Assembly: GCF_003402415.2 (NCBI RefSeq)
Contig: NZ_AP036014.1
Span: 1,178,001 to 1,242,000 of the forward strand
Length of the DNA: 64,000 bases
Source of the DNA: Cupidesulfovibrio sp000226255
Lineage (GTDB): Bacteria > Desulfobacterota > Desulfovibrionia > Desulfovibrionales > Desulfovibrionaceae
Direction: 5' to 3'
Both the position numbers and the translations under genes were made by a program. Positions within the stretch are counted from its first letter, which is position 1. Every line of letters starts with the position of its first letter. The notes below the pieces were generated by a model. It did no database searches, was not told the origin of the DNA, and saw only the letters and a list, made by a program, of their open reading frames with translations. Shown in pieces: positions 1 to 8,896 of the stretch.

Positions 1-564
1 AGGCTGTTGTCCGTGGCCCCGGAAGCGTGGCTGGAAGGGCTGCTGGGGGCCATGGTGCTGGCGTTCACCGTGTTCGCCGCCCGGTCCGCGTCCGGCGGGG
101 GCAGCGCCCCGGCACAGGGCGAAGGGGAGGGCGCGGCACCCCCGGCGGGTGGGCCCGCCCCTGCGCAGGATGCGGTTCGCGGATGCGTATTCTTGCGCCA
201 CGCGGTCACCGTGGCGGTGGGGCTGGTCAGCGGCGCGCTGGGCGCGGCCGTGGGCATCAACGGCCCGCCGGTCGTCGCGTGGGCCATGCGCCAGGGCTGG
301 GGCCGCCACGCGCTGAAGGCCACCCTGGCCGGATACTTCCTGCTGGCTGGCGTGGGCATCGTGGGCGCGCAGGGGGTGCACGGAGAAATCACCGGGCGGG
401 TGCTGCTGCTGTTCTGCGTGGGGCTGCCCGCCTTGGCCGCCGGACTGTACGGTGGACATCTGTGCTTCGGGCGTCTGGACGAGGCCGCCTTCCGCAAGGT
501 GCTGCTGGGGTTGTTCGCCGTATCCGGGGCGGGCCTTTTGTGGCGCGCGGCAGGGCTGGGGTAG
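1..564 (+). CDS. TSUP family (TauE/SafE-like) permease, C-terminal part
   Basis: The frame is open from the first base, so the 5' end lies outside the window. The visible part of about 187 residues has a Gly/Ala-rich low-complexity loop, then membrane segments. The stretch VGLVSGALGAAVGINGPPVV is the repeat typical of the TauE/SafE (TSUP) family, a conserved G-x-G-x-N-G-P-P element of the second half. TSUP proteins are small inner-membrane anion carriers, often for sulfite, sulfoacetate or other organosulfur anions; the substrate cannot be read here. The gene stops at TAG 562-564 and is followed by a clear intrinsic terminator. The family is fairly sure; substrate and start are unknown. Confidence 0.75.
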   Translation, partial: RLLSVAPEAWLEGLLGAMVLAFTVFAARSASGGGSAPAQGEGEGAAPPAGGPAPAQDAVRGCVFLRHAVTVAVGLVSGALGAAVGINGPPVVAWAMRQGWGRHALKATLAGYFLLAGVGIVGAQGVHGEITGRVLLLFCVGLPALAAGLYGGHLCFGRLDEAAFRKVLLGLFAVSGAGLLWRAAGLG

Positions 565-607
565 CCGGCATTTTTCCTGCCGCGTGTCTGTAGCCGCAAA
601 CGATGAA

Positions 608-640
608 GGCCGGGAGCGTATTTGCTCCCGGCCTTTGTCG
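608..640 (+). terminator. Intrinsic terminator after the TSUP permease
   Basis: A 10-bp perfect stem (608-617 with 624-633, arms GGCCGGGAGC/GCTCCCGGCC) with a 6-base loop is followed by TTTGTCGTT. It ends the permease transcript, and with the lactate permease converging from the right it may work in both directions. Confidence 0.8.
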
Positions 641-676
641 TTGTTGTCGCAGGTGTCTGTCGTACGTGTCTGGCGG

Positions 677-2233
677 CTAGTTGGGGAAGGCCCAGAACAT
701 GGTCATGACGGCGCAGACCGTGGTGATGAGCACCGAGATGACGAAGGCGGGCCGGATGGCCTGCGACGCCTCGCGGATCCGGTCGATGCTGGCCGCCGCG
801 TTCTGCAGCTTGGCGGGCGAAATGACGCTGGCCAGCCCGCCGCCGATGCCGCTGGCCGCCGCGATGACCAGCCCCGACGCGCCGATCTTTTCGGCCGTGG
901 ACAGGTGCAGCTTGGTCAGCATGGCGATGGACGACGATTCAGAGCCGCTGATGAACCCGCCCAGCAGGCCCAGGTACGGGGCCACGAAGGGGTACATCTT
1001 GCCGAACAGCGCGGCCGAGGCGTCGGCCATGACGTAGACCATGTTGTGCAGCGGCTGGGCCAGCGCCCAGTCCGCGCCCTTGCCGGAATGGTTCATGACG
1101 TAGGCGATGGCGAAGAACACCGAGGCCGACATGAACGGACGCCCGGCGCGCTTGCCCGCCTTGACCAGCGCGGTGGACACCTGCTGGCGCGTGGCCTTCA
1201 TGAACGGCAGCGCGGCGGCGGTGCAGACGATCACCCAGAAGTAGGCCTGCCAGAAGATGCGCAGCCGTTCCGGAGACTTGGGGATGATTTCCAGCGGCAT
1301 GGACCACTGCTTGAAGGTCAGGTCGAAGAACGGCAGGAACGGCGCGTTGAGGATCAGCGAGACCACGGTCAGGATGATCCACGGCGAACAGGCGGCGGCC
1401 AGCGAGTGGCGGCGCTCCGCCGCAAGGTCGTTCTCGTTCAGCAGGGTGCGGTCGCGCAGGGGGCGCCCGGTAAGGCGGATGTACAGCATCAGCGCCACGA
1501 TGACCGCGAGCCCGGCGGCGATGCCGGTGATGGTCACAAGGCCCAGCTTGGCCATGAAGATGGCCACTACCCCGGCGGTGATGCCCGCGATGAGCGCGGG
1601 CACGATGCCCTCGCGCACCATCTTCATGCCGCCGGTAAGGTACAGCATGCCCAGTGCGATGCAGGTGGAGATGGCGGGCATGAACCGCGCGAAGTAGCCG
1701 CCCACCTCGGTGACCGGCAGGCCCACGAAGTTGGCGTAGACCACGGCGGGGATGCCCAGCAGGGCGTAGGTGCACAGCGCGTCGTAACCCAGCGCGGGCA
1801 GGATGATGGCCGCGAAGGTGGAATACCCCAGCGCCAGCATGATGGGCGGCAGGATGGACACCGTCACCGCGCCCAGCGAGGTGAGCAGGATGCCGAAGCC
1901 CACGTTGATCAGCATGATCTGCACGGCCTGCTGGCCGGGGGCCACGCTTTTCATCAGGGCCACCACGCGGGATACGGCCCCGGTTTCCTGCATGACGGTG
2001 ATCTGCAGGATGCTGGCGGACATGACCAGCGCGATGGGCAGCGAGGCCACGAGGCCCGCGATGCTGGAGTACAGGATGACCGTGGGGGCCGTGTCGAAGT
2101 ACAGCCAGGCGATGGCGGCGGCCACGGCCCAGCCGATGTACCCGGCGGTGTCGGCCGCCACCCGGTACACGAGCAGCAGCACGAAAATGGCGATGACGGG
2201 CATGAAGGCGAGCAGAACGGACAGGGCATACAT
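677..2233 (-). CDS. lldP: L-lactate permease (LctP/LldP family)
   Basis: Inner-membrane transporter of 518 residues, the usual size for the LctP family, which brings in lactate, the preferred electron donor of many Desulfovibrio. More than ten hydrophobic segments are visible. The family signatures GGFISGSESSSIAMLTKLH and GGGLASVISPAKLQNAAASI lie near the C-terminus, and the N-terminal half has the expected ALGYDALCTY and GIPAVVYANF elements. The ATG at 2233 was chosen because AGGAGG sits 8 bases upstream; an in-frame GTG 33 bases earlier has no ribosome site. No lactate dehydrogenase gene is adjacent. Specificity for lactate against glycolate is inferred from the family. Confidence 0.88.
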   Translation of the reverse strand: MYALSVLLAFMPVIAIFVLLLVYRVAADTAGYIGWAVAAAIAWLYFDTAPTVILYSSIAGLVASLPIALVMSASILQITVMQETGAVSRVVALMKSVAPGQQAVQIMLINVGFGILLTSLGAVTVSILPPIMLALGYSTFAAIILPALGYDALCTYALLGIPAVVYANFVGLPVTEVGGYFARFMPAISTCIALGMLYLTGGMKMVREGIVPALIAGITAGVVAIFMAKLGLVTITGIAAGLAVIVALMLYIRLTGRPLRDRTLLNENDLAAERRHSLAAACSPWIILTVVSLILNAPFLPFFDLTFKQWSMPLEIIPKSPERLRIFWQAYFWVIVCTAAALPFMKATRQQVSTALVKAGKRAGRPFMSASVFFAIAYVMNHSGKGADWALAQPLHNMVYVMADASAALFGKMYPFVAPYLGLLGGFISGSESSSIAMLTKLHLSTAEKIGASGLVIAAASGIGGGLASVISPAKLQNAAASIDRIREASQAIRPAFVISVLITTVCAVMTMFWAFPN

Positions 2234-2499
2234 GGGGTGCTGGACCTCCTCCTGAAAAGTGTTCACCGCGTCCGGACGCGGTACGCCGCGATCGGATGTG
2301 CTCCGATGCGGGGCGTTTGTCCGGGCCGGTCGGCCCGCCGCGCACCATGCCGGTCACCCGTGGCGGCCAGGGGGCGACGCCTGCCTCGGGGCGGAATGGT
2401 GGGCTGCTGTGGCCGTATCCTTGTGGTCATGTCCCTTTCCTTGCGGCGTTCGGCCGCCGTTTCCGTCCGTGTCGTGCCTTGTGGCCGCCGCGCGGCATG

Positions 2500-2533
2500 A
2501 AAAAAAGCCGGGTGCACCTGCGGTGCGCCCGGC
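2500..2533 (-). terminator. Minus-strand intrinsic terminator (distal of a pair)
   Basis: A 12-bp stem with one G-T pair (2507-2518 with 2522-2533) is followed, on the minus strand, by seven T residues (A2500-A2506 on plus). It lies upstream of lldP and ends a leftward transcript arriving from 2620-3150, where no convincing gene is seen. Confidence 0.65.
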
Positions 2534-2587
2534 CATGCATGCCATGCGAGACGCCCGCCTATGCTGTCCGGCAAAAGTAATAGAAGT

Positions 2588-2614
2588 AAAAAAACGCCCC
2601 GTTGGAACGGGGCG
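2588..2614 (-). terminator. Minus-strand intrinsic terminator (proximal of a pair)
   Basis: A stem of 7-9 bp (2595-2603 with 2606-2614) runs on the minus strand into seven T residues (A2588-A2594 on plus). It is the stronger of two tandem leftward terminators. Confidence 0.75.
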
Positions 2615-3158
2615 CTAGGAATACTTCACGGGAACCGGCCAAGGTCTGGCGGGACGTTGCGGCCACGGCGCGTTTGGCGCACGGGCGGGAAAGGGCCACG
2701 GAAGCCGAAACCGGTCCCATGCCCGCGTCGGCGGGGTCCTGCGCCGGACGAAGGGGGGCGTGCTGCGCGGCGGCCGTGGTGGGCCGCGTTGCGGGGCGGT
2801 GTTCGGTGCTGGCGGTCATGCGGTACCTGCGTACGTCGTCGGGGGTCCGTTGCCGTGCCTTCCGTGCCGCGCACCGTTTCGTGATGCTTGCTTCGCGCCG
2901 TGCGAGGGCGCGTGCGAAGCGGTGCGGCGGTGTCCCGAGAGCGGCACTGCAAACGTGCGGAGCGCCACCCGGCGGGATGGGAGCGAGAATAGGCGCGCAC
3001 GCGAGGGAAGGCAAGCGGAAAAGTTCCGGAATCACAAAAACGTGAGAGGTCGCGCGGCGCATCGCGGGTGGAGCATGCCCCAAAATGGGGCGCGGCGCTC
3101 CGACCGTCGGAGCGCCGCGCCTTGGCCGTGGCCGGTGCCGCGATCCCGCACGGTGGGA
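2615..3158. other. Stretch without a convincing gene
   Basis: All frames here give Arg/Pro/Ala-rich translations typical of GC-rich non-coding DNA, and none has a good ribosome site. It holds a long GC hairpin at 3089-3121 and an A/T-richer patch at 3015-3040. An untranslated leftward RNA ending at the tandem terminators is possible. Confidence 0.4.
3089..3121 (-). terminator. Strong GC hairpin downstream of the Spy-like gene
   Basis: A nearly uninterrupted palindrome (3089-3104 with 3106-3121) lies 38 bases past the stop of the Spy-like gene. On the minus strand it is followed by CCCCATTTTGGGG rather than a clean T run, so it may be a weak terminator or an RNA-stabilising end. Confidence 0.5.
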
Positions 3159-3812
3159 TCACGATGCGCCGGACGGCAACACTCCACTGGGCTGCGAGGG
3201 GGCGGGGGGCATGTCGTCGCCGGATTCGGGACGGTGGGGCGGCCGGTCGTGTTCCGGGCCGTGGGCAGGTCCCTGCCCTCTGTCCGGCCCTCTGCCCGGC
3301 CCCATGCCGGGCCTGCCCCCCAGCAGGCCCAGGGGGCCGGGCACGGGGGTGCGGATGCCGGTTTCCTTGATGATGCGCTGGCGCATCTCGATGGCGAGGT
3401 CGTGCTGCTTCGCGGTCACCTCGCGCAGGGCGTGGGCGGTGCGGGCCGTCTCGTCCGCGTCGGGGGTGGCGCGGGTCAGCGCCGCCTCCAGCGCCACCCA
3501 GGCGGCGTATTGCTCCTGGCGCAGTGCGTCGAAACGCGCGGCGAACCCGTCGCGAATGCTCCTGACGGCCGAGCGCTGCTCTTCCGTGGGCGGCGCGGGC
3601 GGCGGCGGGGCGTCATAGGGGCTGTCCTGCCCCGCACCTGGAGGCGGCGCGGGGGGAAGGCCCATGGCGAAGGGCGGCAACGGGGGCGGCCCGAAATCGG
3701 GTCTGGGGCCGGAATGCAGCGGCCCCACGGCGCGGGCGGTCACGGCGGCAAGGGCCATGCCCGCCAGCAGCAGGGCCACGCAGGTCCCTGTACGGACGGT
3801 GGCTGGCAACAT
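3159..3812 (-). CDS. Spy/CpxP/ZraP-like periplasmic protein, Pro-rich
   Basis: Secreted protein of 217 residues. A signal peptide occupies about residues 1-27 (hydrophobic TCVALLLAGMALAAVTARA). A Pro-rich stretch follows, then a helical centre of about 75 residues (TEEQRSAVRSIRDGFAARFD, then ALREVTAKQHDLAIEMRQRI). That centre looks like the helix-turn-helix of LTXXQ/heavy-metal-resistance proteins (Spy, CpxP, ZraP), which act as periplasmic chaperones or metal buffers. The tail is Gly/Pro/His-rich (HGPEHDRPPHRPES) and could bind metal. Start ATG 3812 has AGGAG six bases upstream; the ATG six bases earlier lies too close to it. Family assignment is moderate because these proteins are short and degenerate. 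Confidence 0.6.
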   Translation of the reverse strand: MLPATVRTGTCVALLLAGMALAAVTARAVGPLHSGPRPDFGPPPLPPFAMGLPPAPPPGAGQDSPYDAPPPPAPPTEEQRSAVRSIRDGFAARFDALRQEQYAAWVALEAALTRATPDADETARTAHALREVTAKQHDLAIEMRQRIIKETGIRTPVPGPLGLLGGRPGMGPGRGPDRGQGPAHGPEHDRPPHRPESGDDMPPAPSQPSGVLPSGAS

Positions 3813-4036
3813 TTCCATCTCCTGTACCCGGCCGCGCCCAGGGCGTCGGCATGCGCGGATCGCCGCTGCGTCCCGTGGCGGATGGGGCCGGTGCATGGGA
3901 ATGCTATCGTCCGTTTCCGATGCGGCTCAACCCGTGATATGGTTAAGAAATGTAAAGGAGCTAATGTGCCGTGCCGCGAGCGCTTTTCGCGGCCGCCGGA
4001 TACATTTTCGCGGTGGTTCGAAGGGGGCAATGCAAA

Positions 4037-4062
4037 CCCCCGTGCGGCTATGCGCACGGGGG
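4037..4062 (-). terminator. Intrinsic terminator after eutC
   Basis: A 10-bp perfect stem (4037-4046 with 4053-4062, loop of 6) is followed on the minus strand by TTTGCATT. It lies about 100 bases past the eutC stop and separates the ethanolamine operon from the Spy-like gene. Confidence 0.65.
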
Positions 4063-4163
4063 CGAGGTGGGGCGGCATGGCGGGTCGGGTCGGCCAGTCA
4101 GAAAAGGCCGGACCAGCAGGATAAGGACGGGCAGGGCCGAAGCGGGGCGCGGCCGGAAGCGGA

Positions 4164-5099
4164 TCAGGCGATGGCCGTGGGGGCCTCGCCGTCCAGCGCC
4201 TGGTCGTCCTTCAGGTTCACGCCGGACAGGCCCAGGGACAGCGCCTTGCCCAGCAGGTAGTCCAGGGTGCGGGCGGCCTGCGCGGGGGGGAAGCCTTCGG
4301 GGCGGATGTTGGAGATGCAGTTGCGCCGCTCGTCGGTCAGGCCCACGCTGGGGGCGTAGGTCATGTAAATGCCCATGCTGTCCGGCGAACTGAGGCCCGG
4401 CCGCTCGCCGATGAGCACGGCGACCACCCTGGCCTTCAGGCATTCTCCGGCCTCGTCGCCCACGGCCACCCGGCCCATGTCCACGAAGCAGGGCGGGGCC
4501 AGGGCCAGCCCGCGCGCGTCGGCCAGAGGCAGGAACGCTCGCAGGAAGGGGGCTGCCTGCCGCTGGATGGCGGCGGTGGACAGCCCGTCGGCGATGACGA
4601 TGCCGAGGTCGAACAGGGCGCCGTCGGCGCTGGGCGCTGCGGGGGCGGCGTTGGCCGCCGCCTCGCGCAGGCGTGCCGCGGATGCGTCGTCCAGCCTGCG
4701 GCCCAGGTCCGGCCGGACCAGGTATTCCTGCCGGTCGCGCACCCGGCTGCGCACCTCGAGCAGGGGCAGATTCCGTTCGCCGAACAGCGCGCGCAGGTCC
4801 GCGAACAACTCTTCGCGGGCCAGCGGCAGGTGCACGGCGTCGCGGGCGCGGGCATGGGCCAGCTGAAAGTCGAGGCAGGCGGCCGTGGGCAGGCTTACCC
4901 CGGCCCGGCCCAGGGCAATGCGCGCGTCGGTGTGGGCGCGCAGGGCTGCCCACGCGTCCCGTGTGAGGGCACTGGGGGGCGTAAGGGCCGTGGGGGAAGA
5001 CGCGGCGGCAGGTTCCGCCACGGGGGCGTTGCCCCGGACTGCGGGTGAGGGGCGATTGTCCGGGCGCGTGTCTGGGCGCGTGTCTGGGCGCGTGGTCAT
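4164..5099 (-). CDS. eutC: Ethanolamine ammonia-lyase, light chain
   Basis: Small subunit (311 residues) of the coenzyme-B12-dependent lyase that turns ethanolamine into acetaldehyde and ammonia. Family elements include ARIALGRAGVSLPTAACLDF near the start of the folded part, ARDAVHLPL, the C-terminal GERPGLSSPDSMGIYMTY and the Cys-containing RRNCISNIRPEGF. Its ATG overlaps the eutB stop (ATGA), so translation is coupled. The first 50 or so residues are a disordered Ala/Pro extension that begins with a repeated R-P-D-T unit, encoded by a 12-bp tandem repeat at about 5061-5096. That extension may help tether the two subunits. Confidence 0.92.
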   Translation of the reverse strand: MTTRPDTRPDTRPDNRPSPAVRGNAPVAEPAAASSPTALTPPSALTRDAWAALRAHTDARIALGRAGVSLPTAACLDFQLAHARARDAVHLPLAREELFADLRALFGERNLPLLEVRSRVRDRQEYLVRPDLGRRLDDASAARLREAAANAAPAAPSADGALFDLGIVIADGLSTAAIQRQAAPFLRAFLPLADARGLALAPPCFVDMGRVAVGDEAGECLKARVVAVLIGERPGLSSPDSMGIYMTYAPSVGLTDERRNCISNIRPEGFPPAQAARTLDYLLGKALSLGLSGVNLKDDQALDGEAPTAIA

Positions 5100-6541
5100 G
5101 CCGCACCTCCGCAACTGGTCGTGCCTGGGGGGATGTCCGTGGTGTCTGCATCCGCCAATCCCGCCAGTTCCGGCGGTAGCTGCAGCGGCAGGGGCGCGCC
5201 GTCGGCCAGGCTCGGGCGCATGCCCGCGTCGAAGAAGCCCACCGAGGCCAGCCACTTCTCGAATTCCGGCGCGGGCCGCAGCCCCAGCACCCGGCGCAGG
5301 TACAGCGCATCGTGGAACGAGGTGGACTGGTAGTTGAGCATGATGTCGTCCGCCCCCGGCACGCCCATGATGTAGGCGCAACCCGCCACGCCCAGCATGG
5401 TCAGCAGCACGTCCATGTCGTTCTGGTCGGCCTCCACGTGGTTGGTGTAGCACACGTCCACGCCCATGGGCAGGCCCAGCAGCTTGCCGCAGAAGTTGTC
5501 CTCCAGCCCGGCGCGGATGATCTGCTTGCCGTCGTACAGGTATTCCGGTCCGATGAACCCCACCACCGTGTTCACCAGAAAGGGCGCGTAGGCGCGGGCC
5601 ACGCCGTAGGCGCGGGCCTCCAGCGTCTGCTGGTCCACGCCGTGGTGGGCGTTGGCCGAAAGGGCGGAACCCTGCCCCGTCTCGAAATACATCACGTTGT
5701 CGCCCCGCGTGCCGCGCGCCAGCGAAAGGGCCGCCGCGCGCCCCTCGGCCAGCATGGCCAGATCCACGCCGAAGCTGGCGTTGGCGGCCTGCGTGCCCGC
5801 GATGGACTGGAACACCAGGTCCACGGGCGCGCCCTTGGCGATGGCCTCGATGGTGGTGGTCACGTGGGTGAGCACGCAGCTTTGCGTGGGGATGTCGTAG
5901 CGGGTGCGCACGTTGTCCAGGATGTGCAGCAGGCGCGTCACCGCGTGCAGGTTGTCGGTGGCGGGGTTGATGCCGATGCAGGCGTCGCCGCTGCCGTAGG
6001 CCAGCCCGTCGATGACCGAGGCCAGCACGCCCTTCGGATCGTCGGTGGGGTGGTTGGGCTGCAGGCGCACGGCCAGACGGCCCGGCAGGCCGATGGTGGT
6101 GCGGAACGCGCTGACGTTGTGGATTTTCGACGCCGCCAGCACCAGGTCCTGGTTGCGCATCACCTTGGACACGGCGGCGGCCATCTCGGGCGTCAGGCCG
6201 GGGGCCACGGCGCGCAGGGCGACCCCGTCGGCCAGGTCGGACAGCAGCCATTCGCGCAGCTGCCCCACGGTCATGTGGCGCACCGGGGCAAAGGCCGTGG
6301 CGTCGTGGCTGTCGATGATGAGCCGGGTCACCTCGTCCGCTTCGTAGGGGACAAGGGGCTCCTCCAGAAAGGCGGTGAGGGGCGTGTCGGCCAGCAGCAG
6401 TTGCGCGGCCACGCGTTCTTCGGCGCTGGCGGCGGCGATGCCCGCCAGCACGTCGCCCGAGCGGTGCGGGGTGGCCTTGGCCATCAGGTCCGCCAGTGAA
6501 CGGAAGGAAAAATGCCGGGTGCCAAGGGTGCAGGTGCGCAT
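5096..6541 (-). CDS. eutB: Ethanolamine ammonia-lyase, heavy chain
   Basis: Catalytic TIM-barrel subunit, 481 residues against about 453 in enterics; the excess is at the C-terminus. It carries RSGDVLAGIAAASAEERVAA, the substrate-site stretch RLAVRLQPNHPTDD (the Arg and Gln of ARLQPN in the family), GINPATDNLHA, YFETGQGSALSANAHHGVDQ, GFIGPEYLYDGKQIIRAGLE and ADDIMLNYQSTSFHD. ATG 6541 was preferred over GTG 6559: GGAG precedes it and MRTCTLG aligns with the family start. It lies between the permease and eutC. No eutA reactivase or microcompartment shell gene is in the window, so this resembles the simple permease-EutBC arrangement. Confidence 0.95.
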   Translation of the reverse strand: MRTCTLGTRHFSFRSLADLMAKATPHRSGDVLAGIAAASAEERVAAQLLLADTPLTAFLEEPLVPYEADEVTRLIIDSHDATAFAPVRHMTVGQLREWLLSDLADGVALRAVAPGLTPEMAAAVSKVMRNQDLVLAASKIHNVSAFRTTIGLPGRLAVRLQPNHPTDDPKGVLASVIDGLAYGSGDACIGINPATDNLHAVTRLLHILDNVRTRYDIPTQSCVLTHVTTTIEAIAKGAPVDLVFQSIAGTQAANASFGVDLAMLAEGRAAALSLARGTRGDNVMYFETGQGSALSANAHHGVDQQTLEARAYGVARAYAPFLVNTVVGFIGPEYLYDGKQIIRAGLEDNFCGKLLGLPMGVDVCYTNHVEADQNDMDVLLTMLGVAGCAYIMGVPGADDIMLNYQSTSFHDALYLRRVLGLRPAPEFEKWLASVGFFDAGMRPSLADGAPLPLQLPPELAGLADADTTDIPPGTTSCGGAA

Positions 6542-6591
6542 GGGGGCTCCGGGGTTCACCGGCCGGTGTCGGCACGGGGAGGGAAGGCGAA

Positions 6592-6619
6592 GGCCCCGCC
6601 GCCGTGGGGCGGCGGGGCC
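6592..6619 (-). terminator. GC hairpin between permease and eutB
   Basis: A 12-bp perfect stem (6592-6603 with 6608-6619) with a 4-base loop sits in the 132-base gap between the permease stop and the eutB start. There is no T run on the minus side. It probably lowers or stabilises the downstream message rather than ending it. Confidence 0.5.
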
Positions 6620-6673
6620 GGTATGGTCCTTGGGCTTCGGAAGGCCGCAGCGGCATTGCCGCCGGTGCGGTTC

Positions 6674-8053
6674 CTAGTCCTTGGTGGCGGCTTCGGCCAG
6701 CGCCGCGCCTTCCAGGTCGTCCGCTTCCAGCCCGGCGGCGGAACCCGCGAACAGGCGGAAGTAGGCGTAGGACGCGGCCAGGATGGCCGCGTAGATGGCC
6801 GCCAGCTTGAGGTTGTAGTACGTCACGGCGGCCAGCGCAACGAGGGCGATGACCAGCCCCACCGTGGGGGCCAGCGGGTACAGCGGGGCCACGAAGGGCC
6901 GGGCCATTTTCGGTTCGTTGACCCGCAGCGAGAAGAACGACAGCAGCGAGATGACATACAGGGTCAGCGCGCCGAACACCGACAGGGTGATGATGTCCGC
7001 CGTCTTGCCCGAGAGCAGGGCGATGATGCCCACCACCATGTTGGCGACGAGCGCGTTGGCCGGTGTGCGGAACCTGGCGTGCACGCGGCCCAGGATGGGC
7101 GACATGTAGCCCACGCGGCCCATTTCCAGCACGGCGCGCCCGGCCGCCAGGATGATGCCGTGGAACGAGGCCACCAGGCCGAACAGGCCGATGAAGATCA
7201 GCATGTGGTACAGCACGTTGCTGTCGCCCACCACGCGGCCCAGGGCCAGCGGCAGGGGCGAGTCGGACGGGGCCGCGCCGGGGGTGGGGTAGACGATGGC
7301 CTCCCACCCGGCCACGCCCGTGGCGCAGATGAAGGTGAACACGGCCAGGGCTACCAGGGTGATGATGGCCGAGCCGAAGCCGATCAGGATGTTGCGCTGC
7401 GGGTTCACGGCTTCTTCGGCCACGTTGGCCACGCCCTCGATGGCCAGGAAGAACCAGATGGCGAAGGGAATGCAGGCGAACACGCCGCTCATGCCGTTGG
7501 GCAGGGCGTTCATGGACAGGTTGGCCCAGGTCACGCTGGGCGCGGTGACGCCGCAGAACACCAGCAGTTCGCCCACGGCCAGCACGGTGATGAACAGTTC
7601 GAACTGCGCCGCCGCCTTCACCCCGTAGATGTTCAGCGCGGTGAACAGCACGTAGGCCACGATGGCGATGTGCATGGCCGGAACGTCGGGCAGGAACAGG
7701 TTGAAGTAGGCCCCGATGGCCGCCGCGATGGCGGGCGGCGCGAACACGAATTCGATGACCTGCGCGATGCCCGCCAGAAAGCCCATCTGGCGGCCGAGGG
7801 CGCGGGTGCCGTAGACGAAGGCCCCGCCCGCGCGGGGGATGGCGCAGGCCATTTCGGTGTAGCAGAAGGTGAAGCACAGATACATCAGGATGATGAACAA
7901 CGTGGCGATGGCGAGGCCCAGCGTGCCGCCCTGCTCCAGCCCCAGGTTCCACCCGAAGTATTCGCCCGAAATGACGTAGCCCACGCCAAGGCCCCAGAGC
8001 ATCCAGGGGCCCAGCTTGCGTTCCAGCGTTGCCGGTGTGGCGGTGCCGCTCAT
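6674..8053 (-). CDS. eat: Ethanolamine permease (APC superfamily)
   Basis: Inner-membrane amine permease of 459 residues with about twelve hydrophobic segments. The N-terminus LERKLGPWMLWGLGVGYVIS plus GEYFGWNLGLEQGG is the hallmark of the ethanolamine permease subfamily of the APC transporters. CYTEMACAIPRAGGAFVYGT and EGVANVAEEAVNPQRNILIG are the conserved internal loops. ATG 8053 has AAGGAG seven bases upstream. The gene is first in a leftward run with eutB and eutC, so uptake and cleavage of ethanolamine are made together. The acidic C-terminal tail (EADDLEGAALAEAATKD) is cytoplasmic. Confidence 0.92.
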   Translation of the reverse strand: MSGTATPATLERKLGPWMLWGLGVGYVISGEYFGWNLGLEQGGTLGLAIATLFIILMYLCFTFCYTEMACAIPRAGGAFVYGTRALGRQMGFLAGIAQVIEFVFAPPAIAAAIGAYFNLFLPDVPAMHIAIVAYVLFTALNIYGVKAAAQFELFITVLAVGELLVFCGVTAPSVTWANLSMNALPNGMSGVFACIPFAIWFFLAIEGVANVAEEAVNPQRNILIGFGSAIITLVALAVFTFICATGVAGWEAIVYPTPGAAPSDSPLPLALGRVVGDSNVLYHMLIFIGLFGLVASFHGIILAAGRAVLEMGRVGYMSPILGRVHARFRTPANALVANMVVGIIALLSGKTADIITLSVFGALTLYVISLLSFFSLRVNEPKMARPFVAPLYPLAPTVGLVIALVALAAVTYYNLKLAAIYAAILAASYAYFRLFAGSAAGLEADDLEGAALAEAATKD

Positions 8054-8810
8054 TGTGTGTCTCCTTCTGGCCGGTTGCGTGTTGCGTGCCGGTTGCGGTT
8101 GATGCGTGACCGGCCACGGCAAAGCATCATGCATGCCAGCGGCGGAGGAGGGCGAAAGGTCGGGGGGAATCGGGCGCGGCCAGATGGTGTTCTTGCCGTG
8201 CCTTGGGGCTTGGGCCCCAAGGGCGCGGGCTTTGGCCATGACCGAAAGCAGGGAAGGGATGAAAGGGGGTACGGTGTGGAGAGGAGAGGGCTTGCTCTGC
8301 CTTTTTGAATACAAAAATGGTATTTTTTTCTAGAAATAAAATGCAAAAAAGTAAAATATGCGATTAGGTGCAGATAGCATGAGTTTCCGGCTGCCAAAAT
8401 GCGGGTGACGACAAGCGTTCTGGCGCAGCGGCGCGCCACTTCCCCGTGTCTTTGGGTGTGGTGTCTACCCGTCGTTGGTTGGATATGCTAAGATATTAAA
8501 GGGTATTGTGAGTATGTATGCGCCCGCTGCAAAGTGACGGCCGCATGCACATGTCGCAATTTCAAAAATGTGAACAGAAGTTCCGGCCACGCACAATCGT
8601 TGCCGGTGCGCACAGGGCGGGGCTGGGGAGGGCGCGGGAGAAGTGGCGGGCTGATGGCGAATAACCGCCATGGGCGGAGGACGGAGGGGGCGGGGGCTCC
8701 ATGCCCGGCTGCGCGTGAAGGCGTGCGCACGGTCGACTTGTCGGGGGGCGGCAGTGGGATTGGTGGGGCAGATGAAAACCGGCGAAAATCGACTGCCCCC
8801 GCGCACGGGG
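8054..8810. promoter_or_regulatory. Promoter region of the ethanolamine operon; no gene seen
   Basis: No frame with a ribosome site or protein-like composition is visible. An AT-rich block at about 8300-8370, unlike the GC-rich surroundings, lies 250-320 bases upstream of the permease start and is the likeliest promoter and regulator-binding area. A second AT-rich patch is at 8475-8520. A cobalamin riboswitch was looked for, since EutBC uses B12, and was not recognised. Confidence 0.4.
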
Positions 8811-8885
8811 TTATCGCATCAGCAGGGTGGCCACGGTGATTTCCAGCAACAGTGCGGCGGTGATGAGCAGGGTCAGGTCTTTCAT
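8811..8885 (-). CDS. Predicted 24-residue membrane microprotein
   Basis: A very short gene starting at ATG 8885, with AGGAG seven bases upstream, and ending at TAA 8813-8811. The product begins MKDLTLLITAALLLEITVAT and ends LLMR: one continuous hydrophobic helix with a basic end, so a single-span membrane peptide. A perfect 11-bp hairpin touches the ribosome site. It lies downstream of a 67-residue gene and of flavodoxin on the same strand. The function is not recognised. Support comes from the ribosome site and composition only, because the frame is too short for codon statistics. Confidence 0.45.
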   Translation of the reverse strand: MKDLTLLITAALLLEITVATLLMR

Positions 8886-8896
8886 GGCAGACTCCT

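Noticed and set aside
4164..8117. A 1317-codon leftward frame running through the permease and eutB regions into eutC.
   Set aside because: Only its last 311 codons are real (eutC). The rest is out of frame with the well-supported permease and EutB.
8054..8810. A possible cobalamin riboswitch before the B12-dependent ethanolamine genes.
   Set aside because: No B12-box-like conserved core was found on either strand.
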